Assembly: GCA_037179385.1 (NCBI GenBank)
Contig: CM074179.1
Location: 29,890,046 to 29,954,045, forward strand
Reading direction: 5' to 3'
DNA from: Holothuria scabra
Taxonomy: Eukaryota; Echinodermata; Holothuroidea; Aspidochirotida; Holothuriidae
Length of the DNA stretch: 64,000 bases
Shown: positions 45,121 through 56,716 of the stretch, piece after piece
Position numbering within the stretch: the stretch's first letter is position 1
Layout: every line of letters starts with the position of its first letter
The notes under the pieces: model-generated
What the model saw: the letters and a program-made list of their open reading frames with translations, nothing else
What the model was told of the DNA's origin: nothing
Databases searched by the model: none
Translations under genes and position numbers: made by a program

Positions 45121-45481
45121 TAAAACTGCAAAATCAAATGTTCCTTCTACTACTCCACTTACCAAAAGGAAAAAGGACGCTAAAGTGTCCTCTGAGAAAT
45201 CTCATCTCTCCTCTAATGAAGCCCACTAGTAAGAGGAAAACACCATATGCAGTTCGCAAAGTAACCTGTGTTAATGAGTTCTTAACATGCAAACAGAACA
45301 AGTTATGCCGTTTGTTTCTAAGATCAGCCCTTCCTTTATTTCAAAAGGCAAACTGTTTTCTTCAGCATGAAGAACCACACATACATAAATTGAGAAGGGT
45401 TGTAGAAAGGCAGTTAGAAGAAATTAAATGGTTCGATTTGTCAAACCAGGCTTACTTTAAGGTGACTGTACTCAGGTTGAT

Positions 45482-46038
45482 CAGAGACCATAATGTGCTT
45501 TTTACGTACATAGAAACGGGCACGGAGAACCAATAAGAGAACTCAGACCAGACGGGACAAAATGATAACTTGAACTATGTACAAAATTCACGGACGCAAA
45601 CCAAGATTTTTGTGTCAATAATTTACAAAACCCACCCAGACCCCAACCCAGTACCCAGGGCTATTTACAAACACCAAATTACACATTACCAAATCAAGCA
45701 GAAAAAAGAGACCATAATGTATACCTTGTGACTGTGCTGTCACCGTCAGTCACATTCTCGTTGAATACTCCCATATTCGCCAGAAATACTACACCGTACC
45801 TGATCTAAAAACTCTGTTTGTACAAACTGATTCTTCCCTCATCCTTGGTAGACTTAATAGAAATTTCTGATATGATTCCCGCTTTGCTATCCTTTTAGTA
45901 GAAATCCTTTGTACTCTTCCTTTGCTTTCCTTTTTAGGTAGTTTTGCCCCCCAACATTGTTACTTTGTCTATCCTGGTGACACTGTATAACACATTCGTG
46001 TTGGTGTGTCGTTAAACCCCATCTAATTAACTAACTCG
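45482..46038 (+). mobile_element. Jockey-type LINE 3' end inserted in the hAT-family gene
   Basis: GGTTGAT flanks both sides (45475-45481 and 46039-46045). The insert holds the Jockey RT C-terminal remnant and 3' UTR, ending GTGTTGGTGTGTCGTTAAAC then CCCATCTAATTAACTAAC. It is itself interrupted by the 210-bp tail at 45497-45706. Confidence 0.7.
45497..45706 (-). mobile_element. Tx1-like LINE 3' UTR insertion nested in the Jockey copy
   Basis: AGAGACCATAATGT occurs at 45483-45496 and 45707-45720 (14-bp duplication). On the minus strand the insert runs from TTTGGTAATGTGTAATTTGG, also found downstream of the ORF2 at 20 kb, to the tail CCGTGCCCGTTTCTATGTAC. 5'-truncated to 210 bp. Confidence 0.8.
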
Positions 46039-46609
46039 GGTTGATTTTCATAACTAGTACAGAAAACTTCTATAAGAATATTCGTGAGTTCTATTCAGCT
46101 GCATGCAGCTACATAATAAAAACATTCCCTTACCATGATGAGGTCTTCTTTCACGCAGAAGTTGCTGATCCTTTAATGAGACAAGAAAAGTCATTTGAAT
46201 CTCTCAAATATTTTGTCACTCGTTTCCCCAGCAATCAAGTCTGACAAAGGTAGTGAATCCAGTCAGTTTCTTTAATATCAGGTCTGTGAAAGCCTTCCTG
46301 AGCTTGAAAAAGTGGACCACTTTTGGAGTTCTGTGGCCACAATGAAAGTTCCATTTAAATGTGAAAGATTCTTCAGTTTGGTTACTAACAACAAAACCAA
46401 ATTTTGACCAAATTTGGGTACGAAGCTCTTAAGTTCTATACTGACCCACAAGGTATTTGTGAATGCAGCTGGAAAAGTTTACCATGCAATGAAACATGAC
46501 ACGGCAATATTGAAAAAGGCTAAGAAGTCAACAAATACTGCAAACAACTCACGGAATGCTTTATTAGTATGTTTCTTGATTTTTCTTCATTTTTTTGGCT
46601 GAATTAGTA

Positions 46610-46950
46610 TATAACCTCTCAGCATAGCATGTGTAGGTGTGCTTCTTTAAAAGTTATGAATTCAAGAGTTGAAATAGAAATACGTCGTTTTGTTTCTTTT
46701 GTTAGTGTTTACAAAAGGCAATCATTGGCAACAGTGGCAATAGCTCAAAGTAGGGCATGTATCCCTTCACACCAATGTAGGCAACTGTACTTCAGAGGAT
46801 TACTTTACTTTAGGCAATACATCCTTAATCCCATAAGTGTACAAGGGGATTTCCTAGTAAAAATTTTGAATGCTCACCATAAATAGGTAAATACCTGCCC
46901 AAATAATTGGGCTAAATGACTGCCAAATTTGACTTTAAATCGGGAATTCT
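46610..46950 (+). other. 3' part of the decayed hAT-family locus
   Basis: A short frame (46629-46886) is unrecognised. The region lies between the dimerisation-domain remnant and the element's right end. Confidence 0.35.
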
Positions 46951-46954
46951 TCAA

Positions 46955-47115
46955 CACAAAATAAGTGCAAAATGTGAAAAATATTGCACTATTTTGCATC
47001 TAAGCCCCCCTACATATCAGTAAATGGTGTGTCGTTAAGTCCCATCTAACTGACTTATTCATAAAGGCAAAATTTTCCAAAGGGAAGGGGAACCCCGTCC
47101 CCTTAGACCCCTCCC
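46955..47115 (+). mobile_element. Right end of the second hAT copy, with a Jockey tail remnant in it
   Basis: AAATATTGCACTATTTTGCATCTA and, after a short interruption, AAAGGCAAAATTTTCCAAAG, GGGAAGGGGAACCCCGTCCC match the right end of the hAT at 60680-60770. The interruption (47018-47058) is a Jockey tail (GTGTGTCGTTAAGTCCCATC). The terminal repeat itself is no longer readable. Confidence 0.6.
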
Positions 47116-47119
47116 CAGG

Positions 47120-48655
47120 ACGACGATCAGTAATGGCATGTGTCACTTCAATAATATCATTACTCTTTCTCAGTCACTGGCATCTCTGGCCATTGTGCAT
47201 TTTTCAAATGTTTTCAGAAGTTCATGACAATTCAGTCATAAATACACATGTTAGCCCCACATTTTTGCCTTACCCTTAAGGGAGAAGATGATTTAAATAT
47301 AACCCAGTTAGGAGAGGAGCGATATAAATATCATGCTGTATTTCGTGCCTTTTGAATGACAAGTAGTGAAAATCATGCTAGTGTCCATTTTTGTATAATG
47401 GATCCAAAGATTCCATGATGAGACCCCTATAGTATTCCTGTCTCTGTCGGCCTGGGCTGATACCCTTCATTAAGTACATCAGGCAAATGAACCTTTCTGT
47501 AATATTCCAAGAATACTTCTGAGGACTCTGTGTATGTAATCTACTTTTGCGTAAAGATCTACCCGATGAAAAGCAGTTCAAGTAGCCAAAAGGACGTTTG
47601 TTGAAAACATTCTCTTTTCAGAAAACTCCCAGTTGCCTAAACACGGTACTCTTTTCTTCTTCTGTCCAGTTCTTTCTACAAACCTGAGGCTATTTGGCCG
47701 GTGGCTGGTTAAAAACCCCATCTTGTCTTTTGACCTGTTGAAAAAGGTAAACCTGGTGATACAGTAAACATGGCAGGTACTAAATTTTCAAGAAAATTTT
47801 CCCATTGACCCCCTCATTTTACCTTTTAACTGTCCCTTTTTCTCCTTTAGGTTGTTTGTAACTTAGTCTAACATGGTAACACTATACAACAGATTCGTGT
47901 TGGTGTGTCCTAAAGCCCCACCTGATTAACTATTCAACTAACCCACCCATTGACTAAATCCTCAATTTTAGTTGAATTCACACTGTATAAATACTTTCAT
48001 TCTTTCGTACTTTCATTCATTTCTGTTGGCATATGGAAAGTGAAATCCTAGCAATAAAACTTGCAATGAAAACAAGGTTCGCAATAACCATAGACTAGTG
48101 TACTGCTCAGTTCCTTTCTGTGTAGGTCTCTCTGGTTCCATATTTCCACCTTCTTCAAGTGTGTCGATGTTCTCTTAATTGAACTGTGCCACGTTTTCTC
48201 CATGTGACCCCATGTTCTCAACATCTTCGTGCCCCTCCATGTTTTCATCATCACTGTCTTGAAGACTCACCAGTTCTGTTTAAAAGATAATAATACTATA
48301 CAATTCAAATGCAAGACAGAACCATTCCAGTCACTGAATAATACTGTTTGCAGAAGATAAGGTGCTGACCTTTTTTCAGTTCCAACTTCAATCATTATGG
48401 AACAACTGACATCACCAACTTTAAATTCACAACCATTTTTGCATTTAAGGGTTAATGAGAGAGGGACCGGTCTTAAATAAAATTCACGACCGACGATTGG
48501 GATGACGTCATCACAGAGGCTGCGAGGACCGAGACGACAGCCGGGGTCCACTGCTTCTGCGATGACATCATCGGAAGTCTTAAATTACATTTGAGACCGG
48601 TATAGGTGCCCCAGAATGGTCATCCCCGGAAAGATCATCGATCGACCTCTTTAAT
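47120..48655. other. Gene-free interval with a Jockey tail and a CRE-like site
   Basis: A Jockey tail (CGTGTTGGTGTGTCCTAAAG) lies at 47870-47940. GGGATGACGTCATCAC lies at about 48500-48515, followed by a second TGACATCATC near 48562. Minus-strand frames at 48048-48551 are unrecognised. Confidence 0.35.
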
Positions 48656-48659
48656 GAAG

Positions 48660-49221
48660 GCTCCGGAACTCCACCCTCACAAAAACAAACTAGCCCTCAT
48701 CACTCCCGGTGGAGACTGAACCTGAACACCCCCACTGCTACCCTCACACGCCTTAGGGCCAGAAAGTCCTGCTTTACCTCTTGCATCGCCTCCTCCAGTT
48801 CCTGAGTGGAAAAATCTGAAACTGATTGCAAGGGTTCTCCCAACGAAGGTAACAACGCACCCCGTTGGGACACTCACCTTGCCACGCCCTAACTCCGGGC
48901 ATTTTCCACGAAGACTATTATGGGGACACGAATTGGCTTCGTGCCCTCCATTCCACGTTTAAAACAGGTACGGGCCTGCCCCAAATACCCAATGTGAGCC
49001 TTCGAATCCCCCCCCCCCCCTCCCCATGAAAACGAAAGACGGTATGTCCTTCAGCACCATACAAAACCCGCCATTAAGTATACCCTGCCTCTCACCTTCC
49101 CCATATTTGCACCACCACAAATCTGAGACAGTTCCGTACTGCCCGAGAAACCTTGCAACCAAGCCCTGATCGACCTCAAAGTTCAGGTACAACACTGTCA
49201 CCACCACTGAGCGATCATGTG
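48660..49221 (-). pseudogene. LINE ORF1, second copy, degraded
   Basis: From 49207 the minus strand reads VVTVLYLNFEVDQGLVARFL and DLWWCKYGEGERQGILNGG, nearly identical to the ORF1 at 6690-6850. A C homopolymer near 49008-49022 shifts the frame. The zinc-knuckle region near 48960-48850 is largely out of frame; the low-complexity tail GPKACEGSSGGVQVQSPPG is recognisable near 48740. No ORF2 follows. Confidence 0.7.
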
Positions 49222-49224
49222 GGG

Positions 49225-51440
49225 TGACATGTGTACGCCTGGGTTACAGAAATCTGCTGTGTGCTCATCAGATAACTGCTCTCAGTTGTCTTATGGACCT
49301 GATAAGGGATGAAGGTTATTATTCACAGCACAAAGTAGTTCTGGCTTCTGATGAACACTTATGTGGTATCAGGTAGTGGCAGCTCCCAGCTGGTGGTCAG
49401 GCAGGCCTACAGGATGTGGTATACACAAAACTCAATTTGCACAGGACAAGCAGGGGAGCTGTTGATTTATACAACACACGCTACCATGAATGCATTGGTT
49501 TTCTTTATCATCGAAACCAAAACAGAAATTTGCGATACTTCATGGGGAAACCTGTGGCTATGACCTTTAATACTTCTCTCTGCTATATAAACTAGGCCTA
49601 GCATGGGCCTACATTCACTTGTGTAGGTACCGTAAGCATCTGAAAATGACCACTTTTTGAAAGTTTTAATCTGAACACTCAGATTTTTTTCTTTTGGATG
49701 CTGGTTCTATGGTTTAGATAAAGGATGGTTTTGGGACCTTAATCGTACACGTACTAGACTAGGCATGATGCTGCCTGCCAGTGCTGCGTAAAGTGAACAC
49801 TTGCATTTGCTAGCTGGCTAAGCTGAAGCCTGCGTGCATCGGGGAAATTCCAAGTACCACCACAGCAACAACTAAAGAGCATACTTCAAACTGCCACAAA
49901 TACAACACTTCTTCAAAACGAACAGTTCCTGTGTATTCGATCCCACTCAGTTCTACCTTCCTTCGTTTTAGGCGGCAGTCTGTTCTCCTAACGCTAGAAA
50001 ATATGTCAGCCAAATGAAGACAAAATTTAGGATAAAACGGAAAATGCCAGTCCGATGATAATTAAGAAAGAAAGACAGCACATTTTGAGTAACGGGATTT
50101 GATTATCTCCAAGTCACTCTACAGTAGAGCGGCATTGGCTTTTGTTATGCTGGGGTACGTAGCAGTACATAAAATGACTACAGCGAAATCCGCAATGACA
50201 TTTTGTGTTGCAATTTTTTTTGTAACAGGTTTTTGTTTACGTAAAGGTATGTTGTTCACACTGTGCTAGAACGGATGAACATAGATCTATGAATGGGGAT
50301 TGACTCTACTAACGACGTTACATTAGTTTGTTCGCTACATGCAGTTGCGCTGGCCTGCACTGGTTAGGCCTTGCGTAGTGCATCGCATCGCATAACAATA
50401 AACTAAAAAAAAAAAAAACTTAAAAAGCGTAAGCCTAACATTTGCACAATACGGTATCCTGCTATGGTACTAATCTACCCCAGAGTGGATGTGTCTACCG
50501 TGCATACGAAATATGTCCGTGCTGCCATCTGCGTATTTCTATTAGTTAACCGTTTATGTGGAAATCTGTATTGAAAGAGGCACTAAGGAAGTGCTCACCA
50601 TTGTCGTGAAAGTGACCTGTGTAGCATACAGGGATACGGTATTCGCCATAAGGCTTTGTAGCTCTTCCTGGGCAATGAGCAAAAAATATGTACACCAGAT
50701 CTGGTGGGCGCAAATTTGTGCACAGGTATATTGCAGAAGTACTGTCTTTTGTCTGTGCATTGCATCAGACATGAACAATTGGTTCGCATAGCGAGCAAAT
50801 CAAATATAAACAGAACGGTTAATATTGGTGCTGCACCGTAAATGCTTTTGTAAAAAGAAATGAAGGAAGTGCACAATATGTACGGAGCAGCTTGACTGAA
50901 ACGTAATCGGCAAAGAGTGGCCTTCGACAAGTGTGTGAAAAATGCCAGTCTGAAGCCTGAAACAAATTTTACGACGGCCATGGCCATCATGAATTTTGAA
51001 GCCTGGGTATAGTAAGATGGGATAGCAAAGGGACAAGGGGTAGCTGGAGTAAAAGAGAAACAACCCCCCCCCCCCCCCAAAAAAAAAAAACTATAATATA
51101 CCACACCAAATAGTTCTGAATTTTTGTATACTGCCTAATTGTAGTATGCGCCGTGTTTCTTCTTGAGTAGTTTTTAGACCAGAATCTTCAACCGAATACC
51201 AGTGTCCAAAATACAAAACCAGGGCTAATACTGGCTGCACCTACATTGAAGTAAGGAGCTGTTATGTGGAAAAAGATTGAACAAATACTAAGTCCTACTT
51301 AATCCTGAGGGAGATAATCCATGTTAAAATCAATATAATATGCTAACAACAAAATTCACATAGATAATCCTCTTACAAAGAGAATACTTGAAACAGTGCT
51401 ATGATAAGGAGGTTGACATAGCCACGAATTTAGGGGCAGG
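49225..51440. other. Gene-free interval
   Basis: Short words shared with the Jockey start (GGGGAAACCTGTGGCTAT at about 49542) occur, but no extended similarity. An A run at 50405-50419 and a C/A run at 51064-51090. Overlapping frames at 50554-51104 are unrecognised. Confidence 0.35.
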
Positions 51441-51442
51441 TG

Positions 51443-51650
51443 CTTTCTTTTAACGTGCATCAAAAACGGACACGACCACAACTAGCAAGAAACGGAATCT
51501 AATCACTGAAAACTGAAACCACAGAAACGACGGTCACTGAAAACTGAATTTACTAGCCAACTTAAACACGTCCTTTCTTCTAACGTACACAGGCACAGGA
51601 AACGAAAAGTACAACCGAAACCAGACCTGATTAGAACACAACAGCAATAT
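51443..51650 (-). repeat. Two Tx1-like LINE 3' tails close together
   Basis: CTTTCTTTTAACGTGCATCA (51449) and CCTTTCTTCTAACGTACACA (51570) are two copies of the family tail on the minus strand, downstream of the ORF1 copy at 51.9-52.5 kb. One is probably that element's own 3' end and the other a separate insertion. Confidence 0.5.
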
Positions 51651-51767
51651 ACCCTGCACTATCTTTGGGCAAATAACAACTTAGGCACACGAACACAAAG
51701 CAAAACTAGCTATAAAATCATTGAACTGAAGTCTTTGAGGACATAGCTATGTGCAGTGCCCATTGCT

Positions 51768-51834
51768 ACCCATCAGTCTGGGACTTTACCTTCTTAATTG
51801 GTGGGCTAGGCACCTGCGTCCCAGACTGATGGGT
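51768..51834. repeat. 17-bp perfect hairpin with a 33-bp loop
   Basis: ACCCATCAGTCTGGGAC (51768-51784) pairs exactly with GTCCCAGACTGATGGGT (51818-51834). It lies just beyond the end of the third ORF1 copy, in its probable 3' UTR on the minus strand. Confidence 0.6.
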
Positions 51835-51845
51835 TCCTAGTCCGA

Positions 51846-52560
51846 TACGTCTCCAGAGGCTGACCCCAAGGATTATGGCCCCTCCCCTTCACATGAAGGT
51901 GGACCCTTTACCGAAGGCTCTGGGGCTCACCCCCGCCATCTGAAATTCCTGACAGAGACTCCCGTAAGAATGGCGGGGAAACTGCCTCGGCATCCTCAAA
52001 AACCCCCTTACACTGTTTGAAGACAAGGAAATCATGTTCCACCTCATTTGCTGCATCCTTCAATTCCTGAGAAGAATATGACTGGCCTGTTTGGGAGGGT
52101 TCAGGTGCCGACTCCCCATTGGCACTGGCACAAGAAGAGAACGACGTGGGACAGCCACCAAACACATGTCCCTCCTCCCCACGTAGGTTGCACCGTATCT
52201 CGCTGGGGGACACTGCCTTACAATGCCCCAACTGCAGGTATCTGCCCCAACGCCTATTGGGGCTAGACTTCGCTTCGTGCCCCTCCTTCCTACATTTGAA
52301 ACAGGTACGTGGCTGCCCAAGGTTATTAATGTGGGCTTTGGACCTCTATGAACAAAAAGGACGGTATATCTTTCTTCAGTACCAAACGGAACTGCCTCTT
52401 TCCATTCAGTATGCCCTGCATCTCGACTCTACCGTAGGTACACCACCGTATATCAGAGACAGCACCGTATTGACCAAGTACCATCGCAACCAGGCCTTTT
52501 TCGACCTAAAAAAACCTACCAGAACTGAAATAACTAGATGGGGGAACATATTTGCTCTGT
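51846..52560 (-). pseudogene. LINE ORF1, third copy, zinc knuckles degraded
   Basis: LGQPRTCFKCRKEGHEAKSS at about 52315-52250 aligns with the first zinc knuckle of the 6.9-kb copy but the last Cys is Ser; in the second knuckle CGRC has become WGRY, and in the third CNLC is CNLR. The downstream tail (SSQELKDAANEVEHDFLVFK) is clear. Upstream, at 52330-52520, remnants of the N-terminal half are frameshifted. With so many ligands lost the protein cannot bind zinc normally. No ORF2 follows. Confidence 0.7.
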
Positions 52561-52569
52561 TATGTCACA

Positions 52570-53140
52570 CTCCATGTACGCGTGTCCTATCTCCTCCCCC
52601 GTCGGGGAAGGACGGAAATTTCGTTCGAGGAGGCCTAAAAATGAACGTGAACGACTTAGAGTTACAGGATGAATGATTAGAAACTGTTTTGGTTTCTTTT
52701 TGCACTATTCTATTCTTTTGTAAAGGTATTTTAATGCCTATCTGAATCTGTTTTAATCAATTCTTACTAGCGCTGCCATCCTTCATCCCATCTTCAATTC
52801 GCAAGGTCCCGTTGGGAAAGACTGCCGGCCCCGATTTCTTCGGGGAACGTTCGTCTTCATGCTCACGGCCAACTGATAAAAGATGCGGGTCTGATAAACT
52901 TCAGTCACACGAAATTTTCGTCTGGATTTTGCTCACTAGAAGACCATATCCTTCAAGAAAACTCACAATATCGAATTTTCTGGACAAAAACAGACGAGAG
53001 GTTGATCATGTGCATGCAGTGCCCGATGGTCTGCCATCTGGCCTGCCCCGACAACCGAATTCTAGCAACGGTAATAAAAATCGACCCGTCAGTTACACTT
53101 ACTGATAAACAATAGTGTGAGAATGTCTCCCCACAAGTTA
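52570..53140. other. Gene-free interval
   Basis: One frame at 52812-53105 is unrecognised. Nothing supported. Confidence 0.3.
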
Positions 53141-53144
53141 GAAA

Positions 53145-53640
53145 GGTAGTTAGATGGGGTTCAACGACACACCAACACGAATTTGTTATACAGTGTCACC
53201 AGGTTAGACAAAGTAGCAATGTTGGGGGCAAAACTACCTTAAAAGGAAAAAGTAAAAAAGATTGCACGGGTGGTCAATTTCTACCAAAAGGACAGCAAAG
53301 CGGGAATCATCAGAAATTTCTAAAAAGTCTACTTTCCTTGAGAAAACCAAGGATGAGGGAAGAATCAGTTTGTTCAAACAGTTTTTGATCAGGTACGGTG
53401 TAGTATTTCTGGCGAATATGAAAGTATTCATAACAGTCAACAAGAATGTAACTGACGGTGAAAGCACAGTCGCAAGGTATACAGTATGGTCTCTCATCCC
53501 CGTGAAGTAAATAGGTATGGGTAAGGTAGGTGTTACCGATGCGGGCCCTAGTCAGGATCAAGTCATCCCTCCGTTTACTGGGGACTCCGTTTCCCCCTGT
53601 TCCTACCAAAGGTTTCACTCGGTAGATCTCCCCCCAAGTC
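53145..53640 (-). mobile_element. Jockey-type LINE 3' end with readable RT C-terminus
   Basis: From 53618 the minus strand reads KPLVGTGGNGVPSKRRDDLI and LTRARIGNTYLTHTYLLHGD, then CIPCDCAFTVSYILVDCYEY and SLILGFLKESRLFRN, the standard C-terminal zinc-binding region of Jockey-like RT proteins (LTRxRIGHTxLTH...C...C...H...C). The 3' UTR ends in CGTGTTGGTGTGTCGTTGAA and CCCATCTAACTA at about 53148. 5'-truncated. Confidence 0.8.
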
Positions 53641-53807
53641 TGACTTGAATTTATTTGAAGGCACCTTGTAACGTACCATACATAGTCAATTATAGTAATT
53701 CCGTTGCATAGTCACCCTCCCCCCGAAAGGAGACAAGACCGTTACATTTACATGTAGAAGTACCATTTATCTGATAATTTTCTCATCATTTAGCAATTTG
53801 GGTTTTG

Positions 53808-54126
53808 CATACCTGCCAACTTTTTCCAAAGAAAAATAGTAATGAAGGTACACGTGGTGATCGCCGGCCCGGGGGAGGGGGTGTCCCCCTCCCCTTTGAA
53901 AAATTTTTGAAAATCTTTGAAAAATTGTGCAACATTTGAATGAAACTAGAATAGATGTACTTGCAGGCAAGTACATATCGAAGCCAGGAGAAGAGATAGC
54001 CACATGGAAACTTTAGACTCAGGGGGGAGGGGTGAGGGAGGGGCACCAAGGGTTACTCTGTTTTGTTAAGGTGGGATGCGTGGGTAGATGATTTGTGGTG
54101 GAGAAGGCATTCCAAGGTTGGCAAAT
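53808..54126 (-). mobile_element. Probable non-autonomous relative of the hAT at 56.6-60.8 kb
   Basis: CATACCTGCCAAC at 53808-53820 equals the hAT terminal repeat. The adjacent G-rich foldback (GGGGGAGGGGGTGTCCCCCT) and TTTGAAAAATTTTTGAAAAT match the hAT right end in reverse. A possible opposite end, GGTTGGCAAATG, lies at 54115-54126. No target duplication could be read. Confidence 0.5.
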
Positions 54127-56640
54127 GCTGTAGCATCAAAGAGGTTTTGAAGGTATGCAGAGTATAACTTAGTAACTAGAAGAACATTTGTAAACAACAT
54201 TCAAAATGTCTTCTGTAACTTTCTCATGTTTATTGTTTTTGAGGACATGACTGGTGACTGGAATAGAAAATGGCAAGCAATTTTTAGTAAAGATACACTG
54301 TTTTATGAAAGAAATTGAAAGAAAAACACAAAAGAACAACAAATCTGTGTTGAAAAAATTGACTTGCAAGACACAGTTGTATAATTTTTTTCAAGAAGTG
54401 AACCCTTTGTATACATATAGTATTTTTCAACTTTTTGAAATATTTGGCAAGGCTGTCTTTGGCAAATGGGTATGATAAGTATTGTAAGCAACAAATAATT
54501 TGTATGTGATCTCAAGGGGACAAGACAGTCCTTGAAAGGTTTTGAGTAGAAGTAGCTATGTACAATAAACAAAAAGTATGTAACAAAAGAGAAAGAAACT
54601 TTAACACTTTGCATGAAGAAATGAAAAGAAATGAACTATTTACATAGACTGAAATCTGTTACACATTCCAAACACACATGTCCAGTGCAGGATTACGTTT
54701 TCATGGATATGACACTTTTTCCAAAGCTAAGCCTTGAAAAAATAACAGAAGAAAATGTAACGAGACTGAATTTTGTACAAGGCAGATCAAAGTACTGGAC
54801 AATTCCAAGCCATTACTGAAGTATGTGACTTCATATCCATTACCACTTTTGAGCAAGAATGGTGTGAATCTGTGGGGGAAATATCTGTAGTGATTTCAAT
54901 GAAATAGGTCATATGACCCACATGGGACATTTCTTAAAATAGCAAAAAGACAGGCTGCTAGTGTCACAAAATGGACCATATGGGTCAGACTTACGTTTAG
55001 TGCTGGGTGTAAAATTGTTGAAGTGACTTTATACACCAGCAAATCTACATTTACAATGGATTTTGTAGGAGAATGTATTTTGCAATGAAATGAGACATAG
55101 GGCTCATGAAAGACTTGACAATTGCAAATATGGTATTGTTGATTACTAAGCAAGTACCGTCATGTTACAGACTGACTCTTATAACATTTTTAACTGCTGA
55201 CTTGGTTAACAAAGTTGTGTCATGAAAAAGTTATGACAAGCCTTTAAACCCAAGCAGCTCTCAGTAGTTCTTAACCAAAACAACATTTTCCACATAATAA
55301 TAAGCAAACTGAACGATTACATGACATGGTAAAGATAGTTGAATGAGCTTAACCACGCTATTTACAATGAACCAAAGTATGAAACTGGAAAATGATAAAA
55401 GCTAAAAACTTTATTTACATGAGTAACTGAAAAATGTAATGGACTATTTACATAGAGCCAATAGTGTAAAATGACTTGTCAGGCATACTGTGTAGAGCAG
55501 CATGTTTTGACAGGTAGTATTACAAGTTCTTGGAATTTTAACTTTTGAACACAGTAAGGATATAGTTATTGGTGTGGACTTTGCATAAGGCAGAGTAAAA
55601 TATCCGACACTGTGGGGCATAGATTTTCTTTTCCATGTTCATAAATTTAGATGTTGGGTAGACTGGAAAATCTGGCAAAGTGTTTGAAATGCTTGGCAAA
55701 TTTTTCATTTGTTTATTGGCAGTAATGAGTGCTTGAACCAGAGAAACATGTTCCGAAATTAATTTGGCAGTTACATGACAGGAATTATAAAAGTAGTACA
55801 GTTACACAAAAAAGTGAGGAGAATAAGTAAAATTGAGCTATTGTAGGTACAGTAAACCAAATTACGGAAGTGAAGTACAGGTGAAAGTTAAACACTTTAC
55901 AGGAAAACACTAGAATCAGACTCTTTGTGGTATTTCACTAAATTTCAGGCTCTGAAAAAAGATTTTGCAATCTCATTGTTGAAGGGGTCTGGCTTAAGTG
56001 GTTTAGGAAACAACTTAAAACGTTTATTAGTATAACAGTAGCAGACTTGAAAGTTTAGAGTACTTTCTGGTGTTCAGTAGTGCAACAGATAGTGAAAGGG
56101 TCATATGCAAAATACTAGGTTTTCAAAAAGTGGAGTGATTCCCAATGAAGTTGTTACACTACAGATATCCTATTATGGTGTTAGTTGCCTGGCTTTAAGA
56201 CATGAACATTAATAATATAGCATTTACTACGTAATGTCCATGCTATTTTAGTTGAAGAGTAACTTCTTTTGAGTTGTTAACAGCTTTGAAGTTTCCCCAC
56301 TTTTACAGGAGGTGGTATACAGCCCGGTTTAACCAGCTTTAAACCACCAAGTTTCAACCACTGTCATTAAAGTTCATCATCCCTGTTATTTACATTAAGT
56401 GAAATTTGTGACTTTAGATAGATATTAAGTACTGCACCATGTTTTGACCATTTTTTTTTATAATCTTTGAGTGGATGCACAGTAATGTCATAGGGACAAA
56501 CTATCTTATTAAGTGCAAACTCGTAACTGGTTACTGACATGATCCAGAATGATTGAAGATTTTGTCTTATGAGCACAAGAGCTGTCCTGTTTAATCTTGA
56601 ACAACTTTGGTAACTCTAAACATGACTGCCTTCCCATCCT
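54127..56640. other. Gene-free AT-rich interval
   Basis: No recognised gene. The word TGTAAATA on the minus strand (Pumilio-type) recurs at about 54638, 55368, 55413, 55446 and 56390. A frame at 54631-54819 ends in LSLEKITEENVTRLNFVQGR but is otherwise unrecognised. Confidence 0.35.
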
Positions 56641-56716
56641 TTATGCATACCTGCCAACCATTCCGATATATGATATGTCAACGAGTGTATACAAGCGAAA
56701 GTAAAATTTTTGAAAA

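Larger units (their letters stand above)
41649..46600 (+). pseudogene. Decayed hAT-family gene with Ser/Lys-rich region, interrupted by LINEs
   Basis: A first Ser-rich frame (41649-41889, MDSKVASTNEPYVARLSASE) may be an early exon with a GTAAGA donor at about 41831. An acceptor (TTTATTGCAG) precedes a second frame at about 44427-44959, rich in Ser/Thr/Lys. After frameshifts, NKLCRLFLRSALPLFQKANC and EEPHIHKLRRVVERQLEE (45298-45440) parallel the hAT at 59.2-59.4 kb. A Jockey 3' end then splits the frame. FYKNIREFYSAACSYIIKTF (46070-46120) and PFKCERFFSLVTNNKTKF (46350-46405) match the C-terminal dimerisation region. The N-terminal BED finger and catalytic part were not found, so the gene is partial. 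Whether the first frame belongs to it is uncertain. Confidence 0.6.

Noticed and set aside
48500..48572. Promoter based on TGACGTCATCA words
   Set aside because: No TATA, CCAAT or supported gene beside them; left as a note within the interval.
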